64,000 bases of DNA. Origin: Leuctra nigra (Eukaryota > Arthropoda > Insecta > Plecoptera > Leuctridae). The position numbers and the translations under genes are program-made. The notes under the pieces were generated by a model. It saw nothing but the letters and a program-made list of their open reading frames with translations, made no database searches and had not been told where the DNA came from. The stretch lies in contig OW203768.1 in assembly GCA_934045905.1 (NCBI GenBank), positions 19,296,770-19,360,769 on the forward strand, read 5' to 3'. Of this stretch, positions 11,893-22,660 are shown in pieces (position 1 is the stretch's first letter; every line of letters starts with the position of its first letter).

Positions 11893-12473
11893 TCCGGTAG
11901 GCCTGCAACAAGCCGATTTGATGAGGTAATTGACCAAGTGCGGACTTTGGTCATGCAGAACAATCGACTCACTGTCCAAGAACTTGAGGATTAAGTGGGA
12001 TTAAGCACAGGATCGGTACTGTCGATTTTGACCGAGAGTTTGGCCTTGAGTAGAGGGTCCGCCCAATTTTTGCCAAAGTTGCTGACGATGAAGCAGAAGA
12101 ACTCCGTCTGCAAGGTTCATTTCTTGCATCTTATTTAGATTTTTTGGTCAAACACAACACTCCCGTGGTTCGTCAAGCTCTCACTCTTCCCAAATGGCTC
12201 CTTGTGATTTTTGGTTGTTCCCCAAGCTGAGAATATCGCTGAAAGGGACCCGATTTGAGTCGCGAGGAGAGATTATGAAGAATCTGACGGCTCAGCTGAT
12301 CTTCATTTCCAAAATGGCATTCCAAAAATGCTTCCAACGATGACAGGATCGCTGGAAGAAGTGTGTGCGATCCCATGGGATGTACTTTGAAGGGGATTAG
12401 GATTGGAGACCTCAAGACATCTAATTGTATTATTTATGGCCAAAAGTCGGATACTTTTTGAACAGACCTCGTA
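11893..12473 (+). pseudogene. Decayed mariner-family transposase with 3' terminal repeat
   Basis: Three fragments in different frames read as pieces of a mariner-type DDE transposase. From 11893 come SGRPATSR, then DQVRTLVMQNNRLTVQEL, GLSTGSV and LTESLAL, which is the N-terminal helix-turn-helix region. An in-frame TAA at about 11993 breaks it. Near 12150 another frame gives KHNTPVVRQA. From 12194 a shifted frame gives MAPCDFWLFPKL, LKGTRFESREEI, AFQKCFQR and DRWKKCV, the C-terminal part with the third acidic region. The middle of the protein, including the GDETW and HDNA blocks with the first two catalytic aspartates, is deleted. The end ATACTTTTTGAACAGACCTC is a typical 3' terminal repeat of this group. 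The 5' end is missing. Non-functional. Confidence 0.93.
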
Positions 12474-12987
12474 TTTAATGAAAAGTAGGATAGTGATGCA
12501 AATAACGCATGAAAGAGTTATAGAAAGTTCCAGTATTCTTCGACCCCTGATATACCCATTTACACGTACAAATGTATTTGAATCAACGATTAGAGCAAAG
12601 AATTTTGCCGCATAAATGTAATGGTTTACAAGTCTATGGTTGTATCCTGTTGTAACTAACCTGTTACTACAAACAATATTGATAGAAGTAGTTATGGCAT
12701 TGTTCTTGTAGTTTGAAGGAGTAAATTTAAGAGACAATTGAAATTCTAATCATGAGATTCACGTTTTCAATTAAATTATAATTCCTCGTGTACCATAGAA
12801 ACCTAAATTATTGCTGTCAAAATTGTTGTTTTCCAATTATTATAGCGTTATACATTATTGGTTTTATATTATTAGTTTATCTTGAAAAATATGTCAAACA
12901 AAAGGGAAGGTTTCTATGGTTTTACATATTATACTGAATTTTTCATTTCATAGTTTCCACATTCTCTCGTAATTTATGCCTTCACGA
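12474..12987. other. AT-rich spacer
   Basis: No gene or repeat boundary was recognised. A weak minus-strand frame over 12303-12737 includes the mariner end and is not credible as a gene. Confidence 0.4.
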
Positions 12988-13196
12988 TTTTCACGGCCCT
13001 CTAAGCTCGCAAACGGCATGGTAGGGTGAAAAAAACGCTATAGATAGATTAAATTAAAATATTTCGCAACAATGTTTGTTGCGAAAAAGGGAAGATATCC
13101 CTTTTTTAAGATAGAAGAAAATTCAATATGTATTCTTGTTGTAAAAGTGTTTTAAGCGCCGTTCGACTTGGCTGAGTGGAGTGACCGCTCCACTAG
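12988..13196 (+). mobile_element. 3' fragment of composite family H (hairpin plus CTAG end)
   Basis: Matches the terminal ~250 bp of the element at 40564-41865. Shared blocks are TTTCACGGCCCTCTA, AATATTTCGCAACAATGTTTG, GTAAAAGTGTTT and the end CGACTTGGCTGAGTGGAG-TGACCGCTCCACTAG. After CTAG the sequence differs from the other copies, which marks the boundary. Truncated at its left side. Confidence 0.75.
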
Positions 13197-13291
13197 CTAT
13201 TATTTTGCACGATCTATCTGCGTTTACTATTTATGTTCTTTTAGGTACAAGTCTGCCAACACAAAATGGTCACCCTGTTAAAATTGTCAGC

Positions 13292-13755
13292 AGGCGCGTA
13301 GAAAGCCCCACCCACTTTTCATCTTGACGTCCCCAGATACAAAAATGTTTCCCAAATATTATGCAAAAATGCACAGATTTGCTTGACTATGAGATCGAAT
13401 TCTCAAGTTTTTCTCTCATGTGCAAAACTAATTGAACAGATTTGGTATTATCGTACTCGTTTATTCAACTTGATCAACCTCATGAATACAATTTAATAAT
13501 GACAGATTAAACTATTTAAACCAAAAACACATACATACTATTAGTTATATTGCCTTCATATTCCATACGAATATTGAATGCCATGTGTCCGATTCAGATT
13601 ATCAGATTATTTTGTAACAAAAATTCAAAAGGGCCTTGCTGGACAAGCTGGAAAGCTATAGCCCCTCTTGTACCGGCGCACTATATACATTTTCCACACA
13701 TCCACATATCCCCGATAATGTTTATTCCCATTCTAAATCAAGTGCCTACGCGCCT
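13292..13755 (-). mobile_element. 464-bp relative of the 10642 element
   Basis: AGGCGCGTAG at the left and CCTACGCGCCT at the right are inverted, as in the element at 10642-11496. The first ~150 bp, read on the minus strand, matches the right end of that element (GATGAAAAGT, GTATCTGGGG, TGCATTTTTGCAT, CAATTAGTTTTGCA). No target duplication was found. The interior beyond ~13445 is unrelated or too diverged to align by eye. Confidence 0.65.
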
Positions 13756-13822
13756 GCGTGTATTAGCTATGAATACTCTACCTACTTATATCTAAATACA
13801 TCACAACACATGGACAAAGCAC

Positions 13823-13992
13823 GGAGCAAGTTGGCTCAGGCTCTGGACTGCACTGCGGTGTGCCGAGTTTGATTCCCGAGTCCATCCTTATCCTTCCCGA
13901 GGCGATTGCGTGGATTCACAAAGTAATCGGGAGTCGGAAATGATGGAAGGTTCCTACTTATAATCACCGACCACCTCCTTCCCACCTCACAT
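13823..13992 (+). mobile_element. tRNA-derived SINE copy
   Basis: An A-box-like TTGGCTCAGGCTCTGG is followed 36 bp later by a B-box-like GTTTGATTCCCG. Then comes a body shared with the SINE at 48949 (GATGGAAGGTTCCTACT, ACCACCTCCTTCCCACC). The 3' tail motif ACGTCGCAC is missing, so the copy is truncated. Internal pol III boxes would be the promoter in the source element. Confidence 0.75.
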
Positions 13993-14014
13993 CTTTAGGT
14001 CATTGATATTAAAA

Positions 14015-14495
14015 CAGGGGTCGGCAACCTTTTTTGGTGAAGGAGACAATTTCCCAATAAATAATAAATGAGATAATAATCGGAGCCGCAGTAGGGACGA
14101 TCAAATATAAAACACCGAAAATAAAAGTTTGAATTACTAGTTTATTTTGATATTATGACGAAGCCCCAAGTTATTGCCCCGCATGGCGTTTTTTTCAGAG
14201 TTTCAACAATTTAAAAGTGATTCAGGGATTCTAAAATGTAAAAACCGAATCAAATAACCATCAAATTGTTGCCCCGCAGCCCGCAGGGCGTTTTTAAAGA
14301 TTTCAACTATATAAAATTGTTTCTGGGACTCTAAAATTAACAAACTGAATGAAATAGCCTTACAATTGTTGCCCCGCATGGCGTTTTTTTCGAATGTTAA
14401 AATGTGTCGCAGATCTTTATTTAAATTATAAAGAGCCATTCAAGAACCATCAAGGAGCCGCATGCGGCTCCGGAGCTGCAGGTTGCCGACCCCTG
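14015..14495. mobile_element. Non-autonomous hAT element, 8-bp duplication TATTAAAA
   Basis: The ends are CAGGGGTCGGCAACCT and its complement AGGTTGCCGACCCCTG. The 8-bp TATTAAAA stands exactly on both sides (14007-14014 and 14496-14503). An 8-bp duplication with CAGGGG termini is diagnostic of hAT. A subterminal palindrome GGAGCCGCATGCGGCTCC lies near the right end. The interior has three tandem units spaced about 95-100 bp (14174, 14269, 14369), each with TTGCCCCGCA-GGCGTTTTT, the same core as the G-tract family at 10642 and 58742. No transposase frame. Confidence 0.94.
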
Positions 14496-14503
14496 TATTA
14501 AAA

Positions 14504-15388
14504 TCTAACTTTCAACTTAGAGAAAAGTACCTACTATACCATGCACTACATGCATTACCACCTTATCAGGGGGTGATTCTATCACCTTGATCAAGCGTGC
14601 AGCGTCCCGATGATCTCGAATGTCTCGTGAACAAGTGTTGATGTCAAAGATATTTACTTTACTCTTCCACCAGGGATACAGAGGATATCCCGCAAGTGTG
14701 GAACTTGCACTGCTTTGACCAACTACTGATTATTATTTACTCTTCGAAAGCTAACTTGGTAGCAACTTGGTATTTCTACTAAATTGTGTAAATGTCTGCA
14801 TTTGATTGCATCCAACTCACCTCTGACAGAGGAGCCTTCATCTTCATTAACCTTCACTCCCGAGCAAACACTTCAATAAATTAATACAATATTTCTAAAA
14901 ACTCAACTGAATAGAAAATTATTTTAAAGCAAACTAAATATCCATGGTTTCATAATAGTGATTGTTTGAAGACAATAATTAAAATAATAATATTATTGTC
15001 GCACTGCACATTCTTATTGTCATTCTTGAGACCTGAATTGTTATGATCAAGAAGATTGCTTCATCACGGTCAGTCGGAAGTGAAAGTAAAATGGCAACGC
15101 GTTGATGAGCGAGCACTAAAGTGTTATGTGCAACATCTCCAGCAAATCACGGTACGATTTTATTAGCAACTTTCCAATTGTACACCTACTTTGGTTCTTG
15201 AAGAACTCAATAGCAGAGCAATACGTCGAGAGTTAAGTACTTTTACAAAAATATTTTTGACAGCTCTTTCTAAGCTTTTAAAATAGAAACAAGTGTGTAC
15301 TTGGGCGATTGGGTTGAGAATGGGAAAATATGATTAATCGGAGCATTTTGATTGTCCACAGGCGCTTTGTTACTACTTCCTTTGTTAA
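14504..15388. other. Spacer, one inverted motif shared with 16440
   Basis: No gene was recognised. The string AACGCGTTGATGAGCGAGCAC near 15096-15117 is repeated inverted near 16437-16457 inside the neighbouring element, so part of this stretch is probably repeat-derived. Confidence 0.4.
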
Positions 15389-16673
15389 GAGGGCTGAGTA
15401 GTGAGTTTGACCTTGAAGAGTTTTTTCATCTATTTTTATCAATATCTTTTACCAATGTAATTGTTAACAAAATAAGGCTTTGTACGCGAATTCAGAACAG
15501 TTCAATGAAAATAATTTCATAGTTTGGAATAAGTTATTAGTTTTATTTTGTCCAACAGATGTTTAGTACCATAATTGAGCGAGCGTAGCGAGCGTCACCA
15601 CGGTACTCTTATGGCACTTTCTCTGTGTGTTTTTTTTTTTTTTTTTTTTTGCCTGCACTGCCCAGGTCAAACCGCACAACCAATCGATCTGAAATTTTGT
15701 ACACATACTAACGTAATCTATGCGATCCCTGGGATCTTTTCTGAACGGGATCCTGTGATTGGTTCAAATTTTATAAAAATTATCTTTCGATTGGTTGGTT
15801 CGATCAATTTGAAATTTAGGAAAGTCATTGCAACCAACATTGTACCCAATCAAAAAAAAATTCATCCAAATCCTCCAATTGGTTCAAATTTGAAACCATT
15901 TTTCCTGTGATTTTTGAAATTTAAACTGGAACTGATTGACCGACCAACTAAAAACTTCGCATGGTCATTGGTACCAACATTTAAAGTATTTTTGCCAATT
16001 TTCACTCTAATCTGTCGTTATTTTCAAAAGTTTTTGTCATTTTAGGGACATTTTGCGTGTTGGCTGTCAAATTCACGGCGACTTCGAATCTACAGTTCAA
16101 GGCAAGGTAGTTAGAGCAGAAAGTTTTAAACGATATGAAACTAATAATGACCGTTCAACAGATTGATCTGATATTGTGTACACACACTACATATCATATC
16201 ATATGGGTGGTCCCAGGTATATTTTTTGAACGAGATCCTGTGATTTTTGAAAATTAACAAGGAACCGTTCAATCATAAAAGGTTTAATCGATCAACTTAA
16301 AACTTAGCAAGGATTGGCACCAATATTTTTGGAGATTTTGGAGATTTTTATACAAGTATGTGACGAAACTAAAGAATTATTGGCTTTTAATGACATTCGA
16401 TAGACGTAATTTCGGTTCGAGGTGTTGCGTGTATCCGTGCTCGCTCATCAACGCGTTACACAGAGCGTTTTCCTAGTTTTACTAATTTTCGGGCACTAAA
16501 CATCTGTAGGACAAAGTAAATCTAATAAACCATTCCAAGCTATGGAATTATTTTCATTGAACTGTTCTGAATACTCGTACAAAACCTTATTTTGTTAACA
16601 ATTACATTGGTAAAAGATATTGATAAAAATCGATTAAAAAACTCTTCAAGGTCAAACTCACTACGAAGCCGTC
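15389..16673. mobile_element. 1.29-kb long-TIR element at a TTAA site
   Basis: Inverted terminal arms of about 180-190 bp (15389-15575 against 16480-16673) carry GGGCTGAGTAGTGAG, CTTGAAGAGTTTTTT and ATTTTTATCAATATCTTTTA and their complements. TTAA precedes (15385-15388) and follows (16674-16677). Inside are GAGCGAGCGTAGCGAGCG, a long T tract (15630-15650) and two diverged copies of a module with GATCTGAAATTTTGTACACA and GATCCTGTGAT (about 15680-15800 and 16160-16260). No intact transposase. It is the longest of the family, whose short members are at 23326 and 25517. TTAA would suit piggyBac-like elements, although a TA duplication fits equally because TTAA contains TA. Confidence 0.88.
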
Positions 16674-16677
16674 TTAA

Positions 16678-17019
16678 GTTTGCGCTTATGTTACTATACT
16701 CTGGTATACTACACACCTTGGTTTCCCGCCTGTGTTACTATCTCTCGCTTTGAGCCTATGTTACTACATCTCCTGTTGATGCTTTGGACATTTTTTGTTA
16801 TTGATTTATCTAAATCCTCTAAGGAGACAGGAAACACATACAGACTTGGGTGAATCATGTGGTCATGCTTTTACGACCTCTGGGGGTCAACCGAAGATAT
16901 ATTCTGGACTTACACATGAAAAGCTGGGGGGGGGGGGCCTAACCTTCCCATCTGTCCTTGGTTCTGAACAGTCCTGATTTGTTCACATAATATTCATTGC
17001 TATCATGTTCATTTAGGTA
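16678..17019. other. Spacer with G tract
   Basis: Contains a loosely repeated GCCTATGTTACTAC motif (16681-16770). An ATGAAAAGCTGGGGGG stretch near 16916-16937 resembles the right end of the 10642 element. No gene was seen. Confidence 0.4.
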
Positions 17020-17244
17020 GGTACACTCGGCCAAACATAAATTGATCGTTGATCAAATTTGAATGACTTCTGGTCATGTCCCATAACCAATCAAAGCTTG
17101 TTATTATTGTTGACATGTGAGGTCACCTACTAGAGTGAGACAATGAGATCGCTTGGACTGACTTCGGATGGTGCAATCTAACATTTATCAGTCAATCAGA
17201 TTTGATCAACGAACAATTTAACAATTTGTTTGGCCGAGTGTACC
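17020..17244. mobile_element. 225-bp MITE, GGTACACTCGGCCAAACA termini
   Basis: The end GGTACACTCGGCCAAACA is matched by its complement at 17227-17244, with TA on each side. The subterminal arms also pair (TTGATCGTTGATCAAATTTG against 17190-17215). Relatives are at 51307-51533 and 52565-52687. TA flanks suggest a Tc1/mariner-type MITE. Confidence 0.88.
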
Positions 17245-17286
17245 TATTAATTTCTAGCAAGATCGTTTTCTTCGTTTGGAAAATTG

Positions 17287-17765
17287 TGATATAATCACAT
17301 TCTTCTGGAAATTTCTACAACATTTGCAAAGAATTTCGAACTTCTAGAAGGCCGTTTTACCATGGCAACACAATTGTACATGTAAAACTGCACTTTTCAG
17401 ATGGAAAACGTAAAAATAAAGCAGTAAATCCCTCATAGCTCGGTTAAACGTCCACGAAGATTACATTTAAAAATGCTAATATAAAATATTGCATCTGATA
17501 CACGCTATAGAAGTTTTTCAACAAATTCTGTACGTGGGTAAGCAGCCAAATATGCTTTTAAAAATATCAGCATGAATTTTTTCCATATGGTCGCAATGTT
17601 AAACTGAGAAAAAAAATGTAACTTTGAAGCGATATATATCAAAAATTAGTTCACGTTGACCACTTTTTCTCGACATATTATGATGCAGAACATAAAAATA
17701 TTTTTATTTGCAAAATTTGAACGATTTCTATAGAGAAGTGAAATTTGGAGATCCCTCCTTAAAAC
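17287..17765 (+). repeat. Inverted repeat arm A
   Basis: About 480 bp that is the diverged reverse complement of 19385-19830. Shared landmarks are GGCCGTTTTACCATGGCAAC, ACATGTAAAACTG, ATTGCATCTGATACACG, ATATGGTCGCAATGTT and GCAGAACAT. The two arms are 1.6 kb apart. They may be the termini of one old element or two independent insertions. Confidence 0.75.
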
Positions 17766-19384
17766 TTTACTGATGAATAATTTGAAAGAAAACAGATGTC
17801 AAATGCTCGCTTATAAACGTGTTCACAGAACTTTTCCTACTAAAAATAACATTACTTACTTTTATGACACTGAGTTTAGCCTGAGACTGGAACTTGCTGA
17901 CGTCACACATCTGCCCAAGAGCGAACATGTTCTCGCATGTTTACCTCATGTTTGCTCCTCGGACAGGAATGTGTGTTATTAAGAAACACTCCAAGTATGA
18001 AATGTCCGAGTATATTAATAACTCAGAACGTAGATTTTGTTACGCATTTTAATGGAAGTTTCTGGCCAGTACGTTTGAGTTATTCGCTGCTATTACGGCT
18101 GGAAGTGGGAACAAAGAGAGCGGCTGATTCATGGCGGCTAGCAATGGTCACCGTCGTAAGTTCATATCACTTTCTCATTACAAGCGAAGTATGCGGGGGG
18201 GGGGGGGGGGGGGCTGGCAGAGAGCCACAGCTCTCAGAGATCACACGCTGAATTACAAGGCGAAGTGTGTTTAATTGAATCAAATTGTGCGTATGTTGAT
18301 TAGGCTGGTTTGACGACGCCAAAGCATCTACTCTTTCTCACAATGTGTTTTCTATAACTTATTAAAGACAGTGAAACAAAGAGTTTTAGTCCTCAGTCAT
18401 TAATTTAGTTTCAAATGTCGGTTATTTTTTTTTGGAAAATAGCAAACATAGTAATTTGTAGAAAGATTCACAAAAGTCCAACAAATATACCAGGTCTGCT
18501 TTCTAAACGAAATGAGGAGCATATTATAAAATAGCAATCAAAAAAGAATAGATTAGAGAATGCCTTCATACTATCATTCTAACGTTATGCCCATGTGAAA
18601 AGTGGGAAGAACTGTAAAATTACTTGGATTTCTCTCATCAAAACCTACGTGTAAGTGTATTTAATATGAGACTGCTGGACGCTTTACATGTCTTCCCAAC
18701 TCTCTTCTCCAAATAGCCATTGTTATACGCTTGAACCATTCTTTTGAAAGAAACATCAAGATAACAACATGACAATTCTTCCCCATTTCTTGAATAAGTC
18801 AAATAACATAATGCCAAATGCTCTATATAAAGTTTTTAATTTCAACATTGTTGGAGTAATACCTAAGTTGTATGCCATTCATTGACATCGGGCCACTTCA
18901 TTCGTTCTCAAATTCAGTGAACAACTTGGCATTGACGCCATTAAATATCCAAATTAATGGATAAAATTAGTTCCAAAACAACCCTCTCGCCTTCATGAAA
19001 ACGTCTCCCCCTCCTAGCTCTCAAATGAAAGCCCTGCCATTCTGCATACGAATCAAGTGTATCTTGATGGTCTGGCAGCAGGTATCGTTGCAAATGTTGC
19101 CACTCAATAAGTCACGGCTTTATGAAGTTCTCAAATCTCACGGCGTACACGATCACAATTAGTATGAGTTGCCAACACCCGGCGCCGTGTGGCGCTGCTA
19201 TCAATCCACGGGTTCTTAAGAGGTGATTTATGGAGGCGAGTCCACCTGCTGGATATACAGGTAGAGTGAGCTCCGGTGAAGCTGAACTGAGCTTGTCAGG
19301 GCTCGAGGCCCGGTCAAAATAGATATGATTTTAATGTATTTGTATTGTATTTATTTATTTTATTGTTTTCAGCTCTTTTGCTGA
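17766..19384. other. Sequence between inverted arms; 24-G tract
   Basis: No gene was recognised. Contains a G tract of about 20 or more residues at about 18195-18213. A C/T-rich to GC-richer patch at 19150-19320 ends in GGCTCGAGGCCCGGTC, a possible B-box relic. Short ORFs at 17773-17982 and 17937-18251 have no recognisable domains. Confidence 0.4.
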
Positions 19385-19830
19385 TCAAGAAGGGGTCATC
19401 AATTTCCCTTTTCCTAAGAAAGCGTTCAAATTCTACATACATATAGAAAATGTCATTCTGCACCATAATATGCCAAGAAAAGTAGGCAAGCTGAACTAAA
19501 TTTCGCGATATTATATCACTTCAAAGTTGGATTTTTTCTTTCAATAACATTGCGACCATACAGAAAAAGACATACGTTTCCCACATTTAGATTTCTTTGA
19601 AAAACTACTATATCGTGTATCAGGTACAATATTTCATTCTAACAGTTTTAAATGTATACGATCCTGGATGATTTACTGAGATATGAGGGTTTTACTGCTT
19701 TATTGACTTTTTTCCTTATAAAAGTACAGTTTTACATGTAAAATTGTGTTGCCATGGTTAAACGGCCTTCCAGAAATTCGTATTTCTTTGCAAATTTGTA
19801 AAAATTCAAGAAGACCGTGATTATATAGCT
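19385..19830 (-). repeat. Inverted repeat arm B
   Basis: Diverged reverse complement of 17287-17765. It ends next to a SINE fragment that starts at about 19838. Confidence 0.75.
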
Positions 19831-19837
19831 GGACCCT

Positions 19838-19970
19838 CATTAACGTCGCACTGATCTGCAGCTAGGCTAATGGCACAAATAAGGGAGGTGATGAAGAATA
19901 GAAAAGGATGGACGGTGGGAAGGAGTGGTCGAAGGCTGCTCCTGCTCATAATTTGCCTCAGGTAATCCTG
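19838..19970 (-). mobile_element. SINE 3' fragment
   Basis: On the minus strand it ends in GCCATTAGCCTAGCTGCAG then GTGCGACGTTAA, the tail shared with the SINEs at 36883 and 48949. The tRNA-like head is absent. Confidence 0.7.
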
Positions 19971-20940
19971 AAGTTTTAACTCAGTCGTGAAGTTTCAGTC
20001 AGGAAGGACGACTGCAGGAATAAAAGTTGTTGCCATGGCAACCCATTGAAAGGTATTGAAGGATAAACAAATCTGACACCAATCTCATTTTTAGATTGAT
20101 TCTTATGCAATGATATTAAATGAAGTACAACAATGCAGTATTTTTCCATACACATTTCCTGTTATACCTGAGAATCTGAGAAAAGTATGTTCTCTTCTTT
20201 TTAACCTGGAAACATTACACGGGATACATCTTCTTACATACTTTTCACGTAATTTGGAAATTCACGTACCTATAATGTTTAAATATGATTTGAATTATGT
20301 ATCTGTATTAGAGGTAGAAAGTCTCAATATTACTGTCTCAATTATTCTGACTCAAGAATAGTCAGAATAGTCTTCTGACTCAATTATTAGTCAGAAGAGC
20401 TAGACAACTAAATCATTTGAAGTGGAATACTTCACTATAACTGTATGGGTTAACTTTCTGTTCTCACTTCTATTTTCAATATTCAAAAGATAAGTAAGTC
20501 GTATTTCCAAGATTTTTAGAGGCATTGCCTACAAGTAAAATATCTCTTTGAGAGCTGTTTGTCTCAAAACAATCGCACATTATACCTTCTCATCATTCAA
20601 TTTACTTACAGAAATACCTCCACTGTATTCTCTTCCAATTAGTGGCTCCTATTTTCACGAGTAGTTCATTATTCTCTTGAACACATTGGTTTTATCTTCT
20701 CGTATTGTGTTACCGAAACAATGAGACCAATATTCAGATCCCATCAAAACATCTGAAATTGAATTGTATTAATATTTAGCACTTGTATTCATGAGTTAAG
20801 TTAGTAATTAATATTTGTGCTTGTAATTTGGACCGATGTAACGAATGCCCCCGTGTCCTGACAAGTTACGACTTGTCGGAGGGGAGCTGGAGTTGGTGGT
20901 TCATATACTCACTGACTGTTCCCGTACTGCCAACATTACA
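19971..20940. other. AT-rich spacer
   Basis: Contains GTTGCCATGGCAACCCATTGAAA (20030-20052), also found near 52790, so part is dispersed repeat. An 83-codon frame at 20110-20361 has no recognisable domain. A small palindromic cluster of AGTCAGAATAGT/GACTCA lies at 20340-20395. Confidence 0.4.
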
Positions 20941-21085
20941 GAGCAAGATGGCTCAGTGAGACGCTCTGGACATGCTCTTGGAGGTGCCCGTTGCCATTCT
21001 TTCCTTCCCTCATTCGAGAGGCGAATGATGGGAAGGTTCCCTACTAATAGACCACAACCGCATCCTTCACACCCTCCATCTATAC
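20941..21085 (+). mobile_element. SINE copy with the B-box region deleted
   Basis: The head has ATGGCTCAGTGAGACGCTCTGG. The body has ATGGGAAGGTTCCCTACTAATAG, ACCGCATCC and ACACCCTCC, shared with the other SINE copies. The B box and 3' tail are not recognisable. Confidence 0.65.
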
Positions 21086-21682
21086 TTCTTTCGAGGCCAA
21101 GAAGGTTTTACGAGTCGATAATACTCACAGACATTTTCGATTTGGATGTAAAAAAATCCTAGAAATGCATGAAAATGCATAGCTCTGGGTTGTACGTGAC
21201 ATTTGTGACATTTTAATTGTGTGTTGTTGCATGTTGCATATAATGCTGTGATGTAAGTTATTTTAATTCAAATATTGAAAACCATAAAAATCCATAAAAA
21301 GGCGGCCCCTACTTTTTTCTTAACGTCTTGACCGATTGTCTTCAAAATTTAACAGCATCGAGATAAAGAGTAAATCTGTGTCTCTAGTGATCGAAAAAAT
21401 AATAAAAAATGTTTTTTTCTCGTTTTGAGGAGGCAATGAGGATTTTCATGGGCAATGTGTGAGTCTTTTTGGCACCTCTGCCCTGAAATAACTAAACAAA
21501 AAATAAAACTTTGGGGTCACTAGAATCACAGATCTACTATCATGGATTTCATCATGTATTATAGACTCTTGAAAATACATTTTGTGTCTTTAAACAACAA
21601 AGTATAATGCTTATAACCCTGCACATTCATAATTTGTTTCGAATTGTATCTTCTACATAATCTTGTCTCTGGGGCTATAGTA
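21086..21682. other. AT-rich spacer
   Basis: No feature could be supported beyond short homopolymer runs. Confidence 0.4.
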
Positions 21683-22346
21683 CAGTAATTCTAGTGAAAA
21701 AATCAGCATAACCCACCACTAATTGCAACAGAAGCGTTTTTGGTACCGTTTGATTAAGAAAAGTGTCCTCTACAACATATCCAAAATCGACCGAAATCGC
21801 TGTACGGAAAAAGGGTTTTAATTACTTTTAAAGTTAATTTCCCATGTTAATTCCATCTTGCAAAAAAAACTTTCTTTCATGTAACTCCGATTTTGACGAA
21901 ACTTTGCAGAATTGTTCACCATCTTAAATGAACACAAATAGCTCTCTGAGCGTTTTCCTCTAAATCTCATCGTTTGGGAAATATGGACCTCGCAAAACGT
22001 CAAATTACACTCAAAGTGACTTAAATCTTCGAAAACATGACTTTTCAATGGGCCATATTTCCCAAACGATGAGACTTAGAGGAAAACGCTCAGATAGCTA
22101 TTTGTGTTCATTTAGGATGGTGTACAATTCTGCCAAGTTTCGTCAAAATCGGAGTTACATGAATAAAGTTTTTTTTTGCAAGATGGAATTAACATGGGAA
22201 ATTAACTTAAAAAGTCATTAAAATCCTTTTCCCGTACAGCGATTTCGGTCGATTTTGGATATGTTGTAGAGGACACTTTCCTGAATCGAACGGTATCAAA
22301 AACGCTTCTGTTGCAATTAGTGGTGGGTACAATCACACAATTACTG
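21683..22346. mobile_element. 664-bp near-full palindrome, CAGTAATT termini
   Basis: The arms 21710-22030 and 22045-22330 are reverse complements with high identity. Matching blocks are CACTAATTGCAACAGAAGCG, CTACAACATATCCAAAATCG, AACTCCGATTTTGACGAAAC, GAACACAAATAGCT and TCTCATCGTTTGGGAAATAT. The centre is a short loop near 22030-22045. The ends are CAGTAATT/AATTACTG, with TA on the left and GA on the right. This would form a very long hairpin if transcribed. Tc1/mariner-like ends; no coding capacity. Confidence 0.9.
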
Positions 22347-22394
22347 GACTACTATTAATGCCAGAAAGTTGTGCTACTCCAAGGAATATGCCGC

Positions 22395-22585
22395 ATATAG
22401 GATCCTCTAGATGGTTTCATGAAGGGCGAAGGATGAATAGTGGGAATGAGGCGGCCGTTAAAAGCGAACCTTCCCAGCATTTGCCTGTCGACTGAGGAAA
22501 GTTATACGAACACCTTAGTCGGGAATGACGCGAGGGAATTCGAACCCGGATCTCCGCTAGTCCGCTAACTTGAGCCAGATTTCTC
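22395..22585 (-). mobile_element. tRNA-derived SINE copy, minus strand
   Basis: On the minus strand an A-box-like TGGCTCAAGTTA is followed by the B box GGGTTCGAATTCCC (plus-strand 22534-22549). Then comes the body motif CAGGCAAATGCTGGGAAGG, identical to the SINE at 48949. It is followed by GCCGCCTCATTCCC. The tail is truncated. Confidence 0.85.
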
Positions 22586-22660
22586 CGTTTCGGTAAAACT
22601 AGTAAGCTATATGTGGCTGTGCTCATTGGTTATTGCCAAAGATATTATGAATACTCCGTA

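Noticed and set aside
11893..12473. Active mariner transposase
   Set aside because: The frame is broken by a stop and shifts. The region with the first two catalytic aspartates is deleted, and the 5' end is missing.
15575..15910. 111-codon frame starting MSERSER
   Set aside because: It comes from the GAGCGAGCG string and a T tract inside a transposon, with no domain.
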